The notes under the pieces: generated by a model
What the model saw: only the letters and a program-made list of their open reading frames with translations
What the model was told of the DNA's origin: nothing
The model's database searches: none
Position numbers and translations under genes: made by a program
In this document: one piece after another, positions 6,805 through 16,700 of the stretch
Layout of the letters: every line of letters starts with the position of its first letter
Position numbering within the stretch: position 1 is the first letter of the stretch
Virus record (IMG/VR): IMGVR_UViG_3300005913_000917
Coordinates: 1-23,455 of that record
Direction: 5' to 3' (one strand)
Source of the DNA: a virus
Length of the DNA stretch: 23,455 bases

Positions 6805-8205
6805 TTACCAGGTTGTGTCTATTGTTGTTCTTATCCATGTGTCAGTTGCTACACAAACATACATATATGAACTATCATAAGTAATTTCGCCCGGATTTCC
6901 TGTAGAAGTAGGAGTCTGTGCGCTACTAGTTACTGTAACAGATCCCGTCAATCCAGTAGCGCCAGTAGCACCAAATCCTTGCGCACCGGTAGCACCTGTT
7001 GCTCCAATGTTCCCGTCGTTTCCTTGCGGACCAGTAGCACCTGTTGCTCCTAGCCCGGTAGCACCAGTTGATCCGTCGGGCCCGTTTGGACCTTGCGGAC
7101 CAGTAGCACCTGCAGAACCAGGAATTGTTGAATCAGCACCTGTTGCTCCTGCTGGACCGTCTAAACCGGTTGCACCCGTGGCACCTTCAGATCCTGCCGC
7201 TCCTGTTGCCCCAAATTCTCCTTGTGGACCAGTAGCACCTGTTGCCCCTGCACCAGTAGCACCTGGAGTACCAATACCGGTTGCTCCAGTAGCACCTGCA
7301 CCGGTAGCACCGGTTAAACCTGTTAATCCCTGTACTCCAGTTGCTCCTTGATCTCCTTGAGAACCAGTTAATCCTGTAGCACCACTTCCTGTAGCACCAG
7401 TAGCACCTTCATTTCCAGTTATACCGGGGAATCCAGTTGCACCAGTTGAACCTTGTGGTCCAGTAGCACCACCCGGAGTTCCTTGTGGTCCTTGTGGTCC
7501 AGTTGAACCAGTAGAGCCCGGATCTCCGTCCACGCCATTTAATCCGCTTGGCCCAGTTGCGCCTGAACTTCCGGTTGCACCCGGTGAGCCTATTCCTGTA
7601 GAACCTGTAGAACCTACTGATCCTTGCGGCCCTGTTGCACCTAAACTTCCAGTTGCGCCTGGTGCTCCGGTTGCACCCGTAGAACCAGTTGCACCCAATG
7701 CCGCCGCAGTACCCGGAATACCTTGCAGTCCAGTTGCTCCAGTAGCACCATTATTTCCTATGGCTCCACCAGGTGCTGCTGCAACCCAAATACTGCCATT
7801 GTATGTTAATAATTGTCCCGAGTTTCCAACGTCTAGCCACATGTCACCTGCCGTAGATTCTGCAGGTTTAACAATTGAAATTACAGCAGTTAGTCTAGCA
7901 CCAGTTGAACCTTGCAAGCCGGTTGCTCCAGTAGCACCTTGAATACCTGTTGCGCCAGTGGCTCCTGATACATCTAAACTTACTGATATAGTTCCAGTAC
8001 TATCTATTTCTAATCCATTGCCTACAATAACAACACCGGGCGTTGATGTAGTGGCAATATTTTGTTGTGTTAGAATATATTCTGCTATTGTATCTAAACT
8101 TACTTGAACTGTTGGCCTTGCACCTAATACGCTTGTGTCAATTGCAGGAACTATTGTTTCTCCCGTTGCAGTAGTTAATACTGGTAAATTGCTTATGGTA
8201 CTCAT
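6805..8205 (-). CDS. collagen-like GXY-repeat fibre protein 2 (466 aa)
   Basis: The N-terminus [20 protein letters not shown] is followed by a beta-rich region to about residue 80 (an 'anchor' shared with collagen-like protein 3). The triple-helix repeat is interrupted at about residues 103-145 by a small domain ([33 protein letters not shown]) resembling an insertion hinge, then GXY repeats continue to about residue 423. The C-terminal ~40 residues end [20 protein letters not shown], a compact cap found on other phage collagen-like proteins. It overlaps the stop of protein 3 by four bases (ATGA), so the collagen-like genes are coupled. It probably forms a trimeric stalk. The receptor is unknown. 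Confidence 0.88.
   Translation of the reverse strand: MSTISNLPVLTTATGETIVPAIDTSVLGARPTVQVSLDTIAEYILTQQNIATTSTPGVVIVGNGLEIDSTGTISVSLDVSGATGATGIQGATGATGLQGSTGARLTAVISIVKPAESTAGDMWLDVGNSGQLLTYNGSIWVAAAPGGAIGNNGATGATGLQGIPGTAAALGATGSTGATGAPGATGSLGATGPQGSVGSTGSTGIGSPGATGSSGATGPSGLNGVDGDPGSTGSTGPQGPQGTPGGATGPQGSTGATGFPGITGNEGATGATGSGATGLTGSQGDQGATGVQGLTGLTGATGAGATGATGIGTPGATGAGATGATGPQGEFGATGAAGSEGATGATGLDGPAGATGADSTIPGSAGATGPQGPNGPDGSTGATGLGATGATGPQGNDGNIGATGATGAQGFGATGATGLTGSVTVTSSAQTPTSTGNPGEITYDSSYMYVCVATDTWIRTTIDTTW
8171..8205 (-). repeat. direct repeat copy A at the start of collagen-like gene 2
   Basis: This 35-bp segment covers the first codons of collagen-like gene 2. It matches 10474-10508 at 32 of 35 positions, and the 24 bases nearest the start codon are identical. 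Confidence 0.85.
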
Positions 8206-10508
8206 TTAACTAAACACTCCACTAAACCGGGCCCACCGTCTTCTAAAGCAAATGCAAATGGTGATCGACTATTTGGTACATTAGTACCTTTACCGTCACC
8301 CCAAGGATAAATGGGGTCACCTTTTCTTACAAATGTCGCTAACATAACAGGCACACGCCCTGTTAAAGCAATAAATGTACCGCCTTCTAATTCTTCGTTC
8401 ATTCTATATGCAGGTTTTTCAGATACAACACCTACTGCATAACAATCATTATTTTTCACAGCAGTTACTTCTCGGTCCCCGCCTGCCATTACTACTGTAC
8501 CTACATCATATTCTTGATCTGTTAGATATTTTTCTGCTAAGTCAGCATATTGTGCAGATGTTGCTGTACCATAAATTATTCCGTTTATATCTCTTGCTAC
8601 AACTGTACTTCCGATATTTAATTCTTGTGCCCCCGCATAGTATGTACTAGCAGTTGTGCTTGTAACTAGTAATGTGTTGGCCTCAGTACCAGCAGCACCA
8701 GTTGCACCTGACGGACCTGCTGGTCCAGTTGCACCTGACGGACCTGCTGGTCCAGTTGCACCTCTAACATTACCTGCAACTATATCAGTTGCATTTGATA
8801 ACGTTAAGACTAATTCGTCTAATATTATACTAGCAGTTGTAATTGATACTCCAGATGCACCTACTGCACCAGCACTTCCTTGTGGTCCAGTTGCGCCAGT
8901 AGATCCAGTAGCCCCAAATGATCCCGGAATACCATCTGGACCAGTTGCACCTGAAGGTCCGGTAGCACCGGTAGCACCATCAGCGCCAGTTGCTCCGTCG
9001 GGCCCTGTTGCGCCAGTTGCACCAAAATTTCCTTCTGGACCAGTAGCACCTGTTGAACCCGTTGGACCAGTTGCGCCAGTTATAGGCCCTACTGTTATTG
9101 TAGTACTATCATTTAAAGTAAACTCTAAATTAATATTACCGTCGACTAATGTTGCAGTAGTTACATATAAACCAGTAGCACCAGTAGCACCAAAAGCGCC
9201 AGCAGCACCAATTTCGCCTTGCGCACCAATTTCGCCTTGCGGGCCAGTTGATCCTGTAGCGCCTGTTGAGCCAGTCCCGCCTTCAGTACTTACACCCGGC
9301 GGTCCATTTGGGCCAGTTGCTCCTGTTGCACCAGGCACATTGCTCACACCTTGAATACCTTGAGGTCCAGTAGCACCTGTTGCACCAAGTTCTCCTGTTG
9401 CACCTAACGCACCAGTAGCACCTGTGCCTCCTTGATTACCAGTAGCACCAGTAGCACCTGCTCCGGTAGCACCTGGCTCTCCTTGGTTACCTGTTGCACC
9501 GGTTGATCCTATGCCAGTAGCACCAGTAGCACCTGCTCCAGTAGCGCCAGTAGGCCCCGTTACGCCTGTTGCACCATCTGGTCCTGGTATACCTTCGGCT
9601 CCAGTAGCGCCAGCACCTGTAGCACCTTGAACACCAGTAGCACCTTGTGGACCTGGTACTGTGGAGTCAGCACCGCTGGCACCAGTAGCGCCTATATTTC
9701 CTTGTGGTCCTGGTATGCCTTCTGATCCTTGTAATCCAGAAGCACCTGTTGCACCTGGCCCGCCCACAGGACCTGTTGCTCCACTTGCACCTGTAGCACC
9801 TTGTGCTGCTGCGGTACCTGGAATTCCTTGTGGTCCAGTAGCACCTGTTGTTCCTATATTTCCTTGAGGTCCAGTTGCACCAGATGAACCTGTTGCTCCT
9901 TGCAATGCCGCAGTTCCTGCAATGCCTTGAATGCCTTGCGGCCCTGTTGCACCAGTAGCCCCGTCATTGCCGTCATTGCCTACAGGGCCAGTAGAACCAG
10001 TAGATCCGGTTGACCCTGTACCACCTGCATAAGTTGCAGTGCCCGGAATACCTTGCGGACCAGTTGCTCCTAATGCTCCTGTAGATCCTAAGGGTCCAGT
10101 TGCACCAGTTGCACCTGCAGGACCTGTTGCGCCTGTAGATCCTAAGGGTCCAGTTGCACCAGTTGCACCTGTAGATCCGGTAGCACCTTGAGCCGCCGCC
10201 GTTCCTGCAATGCCTTGTTCGCCTGTAGCGCCTGGTTCGCCTCTATCACCTTTTGGGCCTGTTGCACCGCTAGCACCATCAACTCCTGCAGGACCTACTA
10301 ATCCAGTAGCACCAGTTGCGCCGCTTCCTGTTGCTCCTCTTAGACCAATTGGTCCAGTGGCACCAGTTGCACCTACCGCAGTTTCTCTACTAAAGAATGT
10401 TCCTAAGTCGCCTACAGTAGTTTGATATGTTTTCCCCTCCTGCGCTGCTATCAGAGAAACATCATTTGTAACTGTAGTTAACGATGGTAAATTGCTTATG
10501 GTACTCAT
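8202..10508 (-). CDS. collagen-like GXY-repeat fibre protein 3 (768 aa) with YADLAEKY tail domain
   Basis: This is the longest collagen-like protein here. Its first ~25 codons are nearly identical at DNA level to those of protein 2 ([12 protein letters not shown]). GXY repeats run from about residue 46 to 610, broken by two short non-collagenous inserts (around 440-465 and 550-575; e.g. [20 protein letters not shown]). The C-terminal ~116 residues, beginning [10 protein letters not shown] at about 653, match the C-terminal domain of the 2099-aa fibre protein (shared YADLAEKY, PAYxMNxExEGG, ALxGRVPxx, xRKGD). This domain recurs in T4-like phage fibres and is likely the distal or trimerising tip. 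The ribosome-binding site is weak and the gene follows a 3-bp gap. Confidence 0.9.
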   Translation of the reverse strand: MSTISNLPSLTTVTNDVSLIAAQEGKTYQTTVGDLGTFFSRETAVGATGATGPIGLRGATGSGATGATGLVGPAGVDGASGATGPKGDRGEPGATGEQGIAGTAAAQGATGSTGATGATGPLGSTGATGPAGATGATGPLGSTGALGATGPQGIPGTATYAGGTGSTGSTGSTGPVGNDGNDGATGATGPQGIQGIAGTAALQGATGSSGATGPQGNIGTTGATGPQGIPGTAAAQGATGASGATGPVGGPGATGASGLQGSEGIPGPQGNIGATGASGADSTVPGPQGATGVQGATGAGATGAEGIPGPDGATGVTGPTGATGAGATGATGIGSTGATGNQGEPGATGAGATGATGNQGGTGATGALGATGELGATGATGPQGIQGVSNVPGATGATGPNGPPGVSTEGGTGSTGATGSTGPQGEIGAQGEIGAAGAFGATGATGLYVTTATLVDGNINLEFTLNDSTTITVGPITGATGPTGSTGATGPEGNFGATGATGPDGATGADGATGATGPSGATGPDGIPGSFGATGSTGATGPQGSAGAVGASGVSITTASIILDELVLTLSNATDIVAGNVRGATGPAGPSGATGPAGPSGATGAAGTEANTLLVTSTTASTYYAGAQELNIGSTVVARDINGIIYGTATSAQYADLAEKYLTDQEYDVGTVVMAGGDREVTAVKNNDCYAVGVVSEKPAYRMNEELEGGTFIALTGRVPVMLATFVRKGDPIYPWGDGKGTNVPNSRSPFAFALEDGGPGLVECLVK
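8698..8763. repeat. 27-bp perfect tandem repeat in collagen-like gene 3
   Basis: Two identical 27-bp units (8698-8724, 8725-8751) plus a 12-bp partial third encode GATGPAGPS-type triplets near the end of the collagenous region. Such perfect copies point to recent slippage or unequal recombination. Confidence 0.88.
10078..10171. repeat. 40-bp direct repeat, period 54 bp, in collagen-like gene 3
   Basis: The 40-bp unit at 10078-10117 recurs exactly at 10132-10171. The 54-bp period equals 18 residues (six GXY triplets), so copy-number change would keep both reading frame and triplet phase. Confidence 0.85.
10474..10508 (-). repeat. direct repeat copy B at the start of collagen-like gene 3
   Basis: Partner of the repeat at 8171-8205, with 32 of 35 positions identical, covering the ATG and first codons. 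Recombination between the copies would delete or duplicate a whole collagen-like gene cleanly. Confidence 0.85.
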
Positions 10509-10511
10509 ATA

Positions 10512-13229
10512 TTATTCAACTAAAAGTTCGTTTCCATCTTCGTCAAGAATGATAATACCGTCTGGGCCTGCTAACACGTTTAATGTCTGCGGATCATCAA
10601 TATTCTTTATTGGGAACTTGAGGTATTTATCGCCATCGTAATCGAAGGTTTGATCAATTAATAATCGGTCTACTTCAAAGTCCATTAGTTTAAAATCAAA
10701 TCCACTTAACTGTATCTTACGAACAATGTTTTTACCTTCTCCAGGTTTTATATATGCAATAGGAACCGCCTTAATAAATCCCAAAGGAGCACCTGTAATT
10801 GATTGTACAGTACGCATAAATCTCGGACGTAAGTATTCGTCAGTTTTAATAACATCGCCGTAAATAGGAATACTTTCTAAACTATTTCGCCAATTGACTG
10901 TACTGTCAGAATATAAATCAACTAATTGTGAATTAATTAAAAAACTTATACTATCTGGACTTTTACCTGCTGAGTTTATTTGATTGTCGATCACATCTAA
11001 GTATACAATATCATATACATAATTGCCTTTTTCGTCCTCTGCAGGCAAAGTTTTAACTGCACCAAAATAAAATCTCTTGTTGTAAAAATAATATTGTAAT
11101 CCTATAATGTATTCAGCAAGGTTTAATCTTTCTAGACCATATTCAATGGTCATTCGTATTTCTTTTTGTAGACCAAATGCTGGATCAGCAGGACGATATA
11201 GCACATCTTCATTAAAGATGTTAGTGCTATTAATAAAGTTTCTATAACTCTTACGCCGATCTCTATTCATAAACGGACGAATATAGACAGAACTGTAAGG
11301 AGTTCTATCATTATCATCTATTAAAATAGTAAATGTTTGATCAATAGTAGCAAGCCTATATGCATTTGTTGCTTCTGCAGTAAACGTAAACGCACGATCT
11401 ATTTTTGTATTATCACTGTCAATTGTAAAATTGCCGGCATCTACATCAGTTAATCCGCCGTATGGTATTTTGCCTGCAATGCTACCATCATTTTTAAATT
11501 CTAATCCGTTAGGTAATTCTCCGGAAGTTAACTTATATTGAATGTCTAGATCAGGAAAATTTTCATGTTCTGCTTTTACAAACAACTCACTTTGTAATCC
11601 TGCTCTTATAGTGCCAATTGTTGCAGTAGATATCCATCCCAAATCTGTATTGATACTTCCTTGCAACCTTAATTGAAATACTCTATCTAAATAACTTGTA
11701 TCTCCAGTTTTAACATCATTTTTAATCATTCTAATGGTAAACTTATAATCTAAGTTATATGCAGGTATGTATGGAATTTGTCCATACAAATCACCAGTCT
11801 CTGGATTTAGGTTAAACCCTAAGGGCTTTTCACTAGCAGTACCTATGTAAAAAACAGTTCCGTCTGAAATGTTATCTAACAAAATTGTATCATAAATTAA
11901 TACATCATCTACTAATCGATCATTGTATCGTATACCAATTTGACAACTTGTTGTGGTTCCTGTTACTGAACTAATTGTATATGTTGTAGTGTTTAATGCG
12001 CTTTCTAAATAATTGTCTAATCTAAACTGATGACCTACCTGAGGTAAACTGGTTAAATTTTTAATATGAACTGTTGATGTTCCTGCTCTATTATACTTAG
12101 GATAAAAATCTGCTGAAATCCAATCTGTGCCGTCAAATACATAATTAGTATTTTCATCTGACACTCGATATAAATCACCTTGTATTGCCGCAGGCAAATA
12201 TGCATACGTGTCTACAACTCCACGCATTACTACTTCAAACCCGTCTGGACCGGTATTTGCTTGTGTGTCTGCTTCTACTCTTATTTCAGGATTAACTGTT
12301 AATGTATCCCATGTCCATTCGTTTGTGCCAATTGCAGGATGAGGATCGTATGTTTTAAGATCAATTATTTGATAATTATTAGCACGACGGATACCTAAGT
12401 TAGCAGGACTTAACCAAGTTGGAGTAAACAAGTAACTATCGCCTGCTTGAAAACATTCTGCATCTGAAGAAATATAAGAAGTGTCGCCTCTTAAACTGTT
12501 ATGGTCTAATACTTGAATTTTAAATTGTTTTCTAGAAATTTCATAACCATCAGTTGCTGTTATATAAAATTGATATATTTTTTTAAGCAACTTGGGTCTT
12601 GTGGAAATATCACCAATAATTACAGCACTGTCATATGGATATCTATCATAAAACTCAGTGTCGTACCCTGCACTACTTGCTGCGCCATATTCTTCTGATA
12701 CAGTAATCTCGTCAATAGTACCAATAATGCGTCCGTCTTCTGTTAGCCTTAGTCCTCTAGGAATTTGTCCGTCACCATCTGCAATATAATAACGCATCTT
12801 CATGTTTTCAAACAATATATTCGGCAATGCATATAATTGATAATCAACAGTATGACGGTTAACACCGAAACATTCTCCGCTTGTACCTATTGGAAGATAA
12901 CCGGCCGTCGTTACCCAAATAGGAGCAGTAGTTCCTATAGTGTCTAGCACAAACGTTCTATCTGAAATTCCAACATCATTCCTAGCCCGAATGACAAATT
13001 CCGAACTTATTTTTGTTGGAACACTCATAGGATTACCGGTTATGTAACCCGTAGTTGCTGTACTTGTTGCAGTCGTTAATACTTTTAGAACAAGGCCGTT
13101 AGGTAATGTTCCCGAAAGAAGTGTAAAGGTAGTATCAGACCCGCTTGCTGCAAACGGAATCGTTACGGCTGTTCGTTCCGTTACTGTACCTAATAGACCT
13201 GCCTTTGTTAACCATGTTGGTGCCGCCAT
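10512..13229 (-). CDS. large beta-rich virion protein with Ig/cadherin-like (He_PIG-type) repeats (905 aa)
   Basis: The protein begins APTWLTKAGLLGTVTERTAV and contains at least three 'LPNGL...G.I.G' units (about residues 43-66, 149-162 RGLRLTEDGRIIGTI, and near 570-588 LPNGLEFKNDGSIAGKI) characteristic of putative immunoglobulin-like/cadherin-like (He_PIG) modules. Repeated openings 'PIWVTTAGYLP' and 'GWISTATIGTIRAGLQSE' mark domain boundaries. The C-terminal ~240 residues (RPFMNRDRRKSYRNF... to DEDGNELLVE) are a different fold, rich in Tyr and Asp, and may attach to the baseplate. Such proteins occur beside fibre genes in T4-like marine phages. Role inferred: structural spacer or adhesin. 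It is separated by 3 or fewer bases from both neighbours and is thus in the same operon. Confidence 0.78.
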   Translation of the reverse strand: MAAPTWLTKAGLLGTVTERTAVTIPFAASGSDTTFTLLSGTLPNGLVLKVLTTATSTATTGYITGNPMSVPTKISSEFVIRARNDVGISDRTFVLDTIGTTAPIWVTTAGYLPIGTSGECFGVNRHTVDYQLYALPNILFENMKMRYYIADGDGQIPRGLRLTEDGRIIGTIDEITVSEEYGAASSAGYDTEFYDRYPYDSAVIIGDISTRPKLLKKIYQFYITATDGYEISRKQFKIQVLDHNSLRGDTSYISSDAECFQAGDSYLFTPTWLSPANLGIRRANNYQIIDLKTYDPHPAIGTNEWTWDTLTVNPEIRVEADTQANTGPDGFEVVMRGVVDTYAYLPAAIQGDLYRVSDENTNYVFDGTDWISADFYPKYNRAGTSTVHIKNLTSLPQVGHQFRLDNYLESALNTTTYTISSVTGTTTSCQIGIRYNDRLVDDVLIYDTILLDNISDGTVFYIGTASEKPLGFNLNPETGDLYGQIPYIPAYNLDYKFTIRMIKNDVKTGDTSYLDRVFQLRLQGSINTDLGWISTATIGTIRAGLQSELFVKAEHENFPDLDIQYKLTSGELPNGLEFKNDGSIAGKIPYGGLTDVDAGNFTIDSDNTKIDRAFTFTAEATNAYRLATIDQTFTILIDDNDRTPYSSVYIRPFMNRDRRKSYRNFINSTNIFNEDVLYRPADPAFGLQKEIRMTIEYGLERLNLAEYIIGLQYYFYNKRFYFGAVKTLPAEDEKGNYVYDIVYLDVIDNQINSAGKSPDSISFLINSQLVDLYSDSTVNWRNSLESIPIYGDVIKTDEYLRPRFMRTVQSITGAPLGFIKAVPIAYIKPGEGKNIVRKIQLSGFDFKLMDFEVDRLLIDQTFDYDGDKYLKFPIKNIDDPQTLNVLAGPDGIIILDEDGNELLVE

Positions 13230-13231
13230 TT

Positions 13232-13753
13232 TTATAACCTAAATAAACTTACTTTTGCTTTCCACGAAATAACATTACTAGTTGTAGTACCAGATACATT
13301 GTTTGCTAATACTCTTAAATCATTGTCTACTATATCAGTATCTAAATCCCACAATGCATTTCTAGTAGTTCCATTTTGACTTAGGCTTACGATGCCTGTT
13401 CCTAGCACATGACTAGTTGTACTATTCCATGTTACCATGTAACTACTACCGGAATCTTGTGTTCCTGCAATAGTATCTTCTGCGTATATATCAATGCTTG
13501 CGCTTCTATGAATTGCAGTATCAAAACTAAACAACGGAGCATGTGTAGCAGGACTTACTGGTAACTCAAAACTTCCTTGATATACTTTAATATCAACTAC
13601 TGCAACATCACTATTATCAGTAATAGTAACTGTCGAAGTAGTTTCGTTTCCTATCTGACTAAAGTTAGTGTTAATCTTATGGAAAGCAGTTCGCAGAGTA
13701 TCACCGTCTCCTTTGTTCGAACTTGTACCAGTGTTAATATATAAAAATGCCAT
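13232..13753 (-). CDS. 173-aa fibre-anchor-type structural protein
   Basis: The N-terminus 'INTGTSSNKGDGDTLRTAFHKINTNFSQIG' (about residues 6-35) is the same type of anchor as in the giant fibre next door (INIGSQPNDGTGDSIYVAMQKINSNF), a motif common to baseplate-attached fibre proteins of T4-like phages. The rest is beta-rich (TVTITDNSDVAVVDIKVYQG..., YMVTWNSTTSHVLG) and ends in WKAKVSLFRL. Its start overlaps the stop of the giant gene by one base. A short fibre, adaptor or capping subunit built on the same attachment module seems likely; the exact role is not determined. Confidence 0.75.
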   Translation of the reverse strand: MAFLYINTGTSSNKGDGDTLRTAFHKINTNFSQIGNETTSTVTITDNSDVAVVDIKVYQGSFELPVSPATHAPLFSFDTAIHRSASIDIYAEDTIAGTQDSGSSYMVTWNSTTSHVLGTGIVSLSQNGTTRNALWDLDTDIVDNDLRVLANNVSGTTTSNVISWKAKVSLFRL

Positions 13754-16700
13754 TAAATTCTCCCTACTACAACTTCAATAATACCAACATGTTGGCTATC
13801 ATAATTTTCTAATGCTTTGCCTATTACGGACCCCATTACTGGATTATCAGATGCTGTAGCAACACCGTGTACTTCACTAGTAACAAGCATATCACCTTTT
13901 CTAATCTTGCCAACTACACGACACGGTACACGACCTTGTAGAGCAACGTAAACTCCGCCCTCTTGTTCACTGTTCATTTTGTAAGCAGGATCTGTAGAAA
14001 TAACACCTGCTACCCTACGATCCATGTAGCCGGATGATTTAGTTATTTCTTTTTCACCACCAAATACTACAACAGTACTTGGAGTCATTTTTGCATCTGG
14101 TAAATATTTTTCTGCCAAGTCAGCGTATCTAGCAGTAACAGCAACTCCACTAAATGTCGTAGCGTACACGGTAGCAAATCTATTATCAGTTTGACCTATG
14201 TCGCCAGCGCCGTTAGTACCACTCTTAGTAATACTGTTTAATGTAATGGTACCGGCGGCAAAATTACCACTAGCATCTCTTGCAACAATTGTATTTGCTG
14301 TGTTTGCATTAGTAGCATTACTAGTAACAGTAAATGTCTGTGCAGATGCACCATCAAATGTAGCACTTCCGCTTAGACCGGTTCCTGATACACCTAAACT
14401 TAAATTGTTTGATACTCTTGTAGCAGTTCCGTTAAAGTTATTGGCATTTACTGTAGTACCGTTTATTGTAACTGCATTTACAACGCTGTACCTAGCACTT
14501 GCTGTACCTAAGAAATAGGTGTTATCAGCAGTAGGCTGCATTATTCTAGTATACAATGGACCAACCATTGTATCGCCGCTGGTGTTTACATAAGTATCTT
14601 GAACATACTTCTTAGTAACAGCGTCTTGGTCGTTTATAGGATCAGCCATTCCGGTGATTCTATTTGCACCCATCTTGATGTCAGCATCCATTTCCCGAAC
14701 GCCACCCAAGTCTAAGAACCCGCTACCAATAGGAACAACGCCTGCTGTGGTATTGTTTCTGTTTAAGCCTAAACGATTGTTTACATAACTTTGTACTGCA
14801 CGTTCTGTTGGTACACTGTTATTGCTGTTGCCACCCATTGTGCCGTCGACACTGAATACCTGTACTAAAGTTTGGCCACGTTTGAAACTAATACCGTCAA
14901 CATTTGTTAAACTGATCGGAGCACTAATACTTACTGTACCCCTACCTTGATCAACGGAGAAATACTTACCAACTTTGAAGTTACCGTCTTGATCAGTTGT
15001 TGTATAATATACACGACCTTTTCCGACTTCTTGAACTTCTAATGCAGTATCTGGTGGATTATTTGGAGGACCATATAAATCATTAGGATACTTACTGTCA
15101 GCATATCCGCCAGTACCAACGTTCAGCATGTCGTGTCCTGTTACACGCATTGTTGAAATACGTGATGTTACACTACCATCTTGGTTTGATGTAATACCTG
15201 CTTGCAAACTTGCTGATAGGATCTGGATTTGTAATGCTGCGCTATCACTAGCACGCTCAACTTGTACTTCTCCCCATACGTTACCAGTTTCGATTGCACT
15301 CTTATAATCTAAAATCTTATAAATGTCGCCTTCGAAACCAAAGTAATAGTAATAAGGAGTACTTGCTGTTAATCCGGAATCAATCCTAGCCTCATCAGTA
15401 GGGTCAATTTCTGCAATTTTAATCCATTTTGTACCAGCAATACCGTCTGCATAAGCAGTAGCAGTTGCAGCACCGCTAGCAAACGTAATGTTTCTTACAG
15501 TAGTAGCCGCATAACCTGCACCGTTTGTAGTAAGAACTAAACTAGTAATAACACCAGATGCATTAGTTACACCGTATCCAACTGCTTGCACACCTGGGAA
15601 TGTTAGACTAGCACCGCTAGCCCAATTGTTAATAGTACTTACTCTAATTTGTGTCTGTGCAGCATTTACCCAAATAACATATGTAGGACCGCCTGCAGGA
15701 TCAACTCCGCCTACCTTAACCTGACTACCAATCATTATGGTATTAGCAGCACCAGAAATTGTCACTAAGTCAGTGTCAGTTTGCGTACCGCTAACTGTTG
15801 CAGAACCTGCAACACTTGGAGCAGGAATTACAGCGGCTACTGTACTGCTCGGAGTATATCCGCTGCCACCGCCGGTAATAGTAATTTGTCCCAAGCCTTG
15901 TGCATATCGTCCGCTGCCATCGATATAAGGAGTCATTGGAATATAGTTATACGGTGCTTCGCCTTCTGCAAGAGCAGTATCTGCACCTTGGTCTGTATAA
16001 CTTAAAATTCTGTATACATTACTAGGATCTTCGTCAAATGTCAATACAGTACTTGGACGACTTAGAGTTTCTGCATTTAAATCTAACAAACTTAGATTGT
16101 AATAAACACGAACAGTAACTTCGGCATTATCTGCAACTGCTAATGTTAACCCTTCACCTTGTCCGTTATCAATTGACAGACTGTAAATTGTTTCGTCGTC
16201 AGCATCTTGTGTTGCACTTTTGACGTTGTATAACGTTACTTCACCATTGTGGTTAATTTCCAATTGACTTTGTGGTAACGGAGGATAATCTAACCCATCG
16301 ATATAAATTGTAAAATCGCCTGCTCTGTTTGTATACTTTCCTGTTGAAACAACTGACGCAATTTGTGTCATTGCATATTTGTTTTTAACTGATACCGGAA
16401 CTTCTAACGGATCGCTACCTTCTGCTTTTAATCCATTAAGACCGTATGAAGTTGATCCTCCAATAGAACGACACTGGCCGCCATTTGATGAATAGTACGC
16501 ACTGTAGCAATAGTAAGTAAACATGGAAACGTTTTCAACTAAACCGCCGTTGGTTGAGAAAATACCGTATCCTAAATCGTTCATCTGTGTAAAGTCGTTT
16601 GCCAACATAGAACGGTTACCAGCAGTAATTAATGTAATTTCACTAGGCAATGGATGCGCAGCAGTTACATTAAAACCAGGCTTAACTGTGATAGTATAGT

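Noticed and set aside
6092-10425. Long plus-strand open frames rich in Ala-Pro-Val across the collagen-like genes
   Set aside because: They are antisense reflections of the Gly-Ala-Thr repeats; they lack starts with ribosome-binding sites and have low-complexity composition only.
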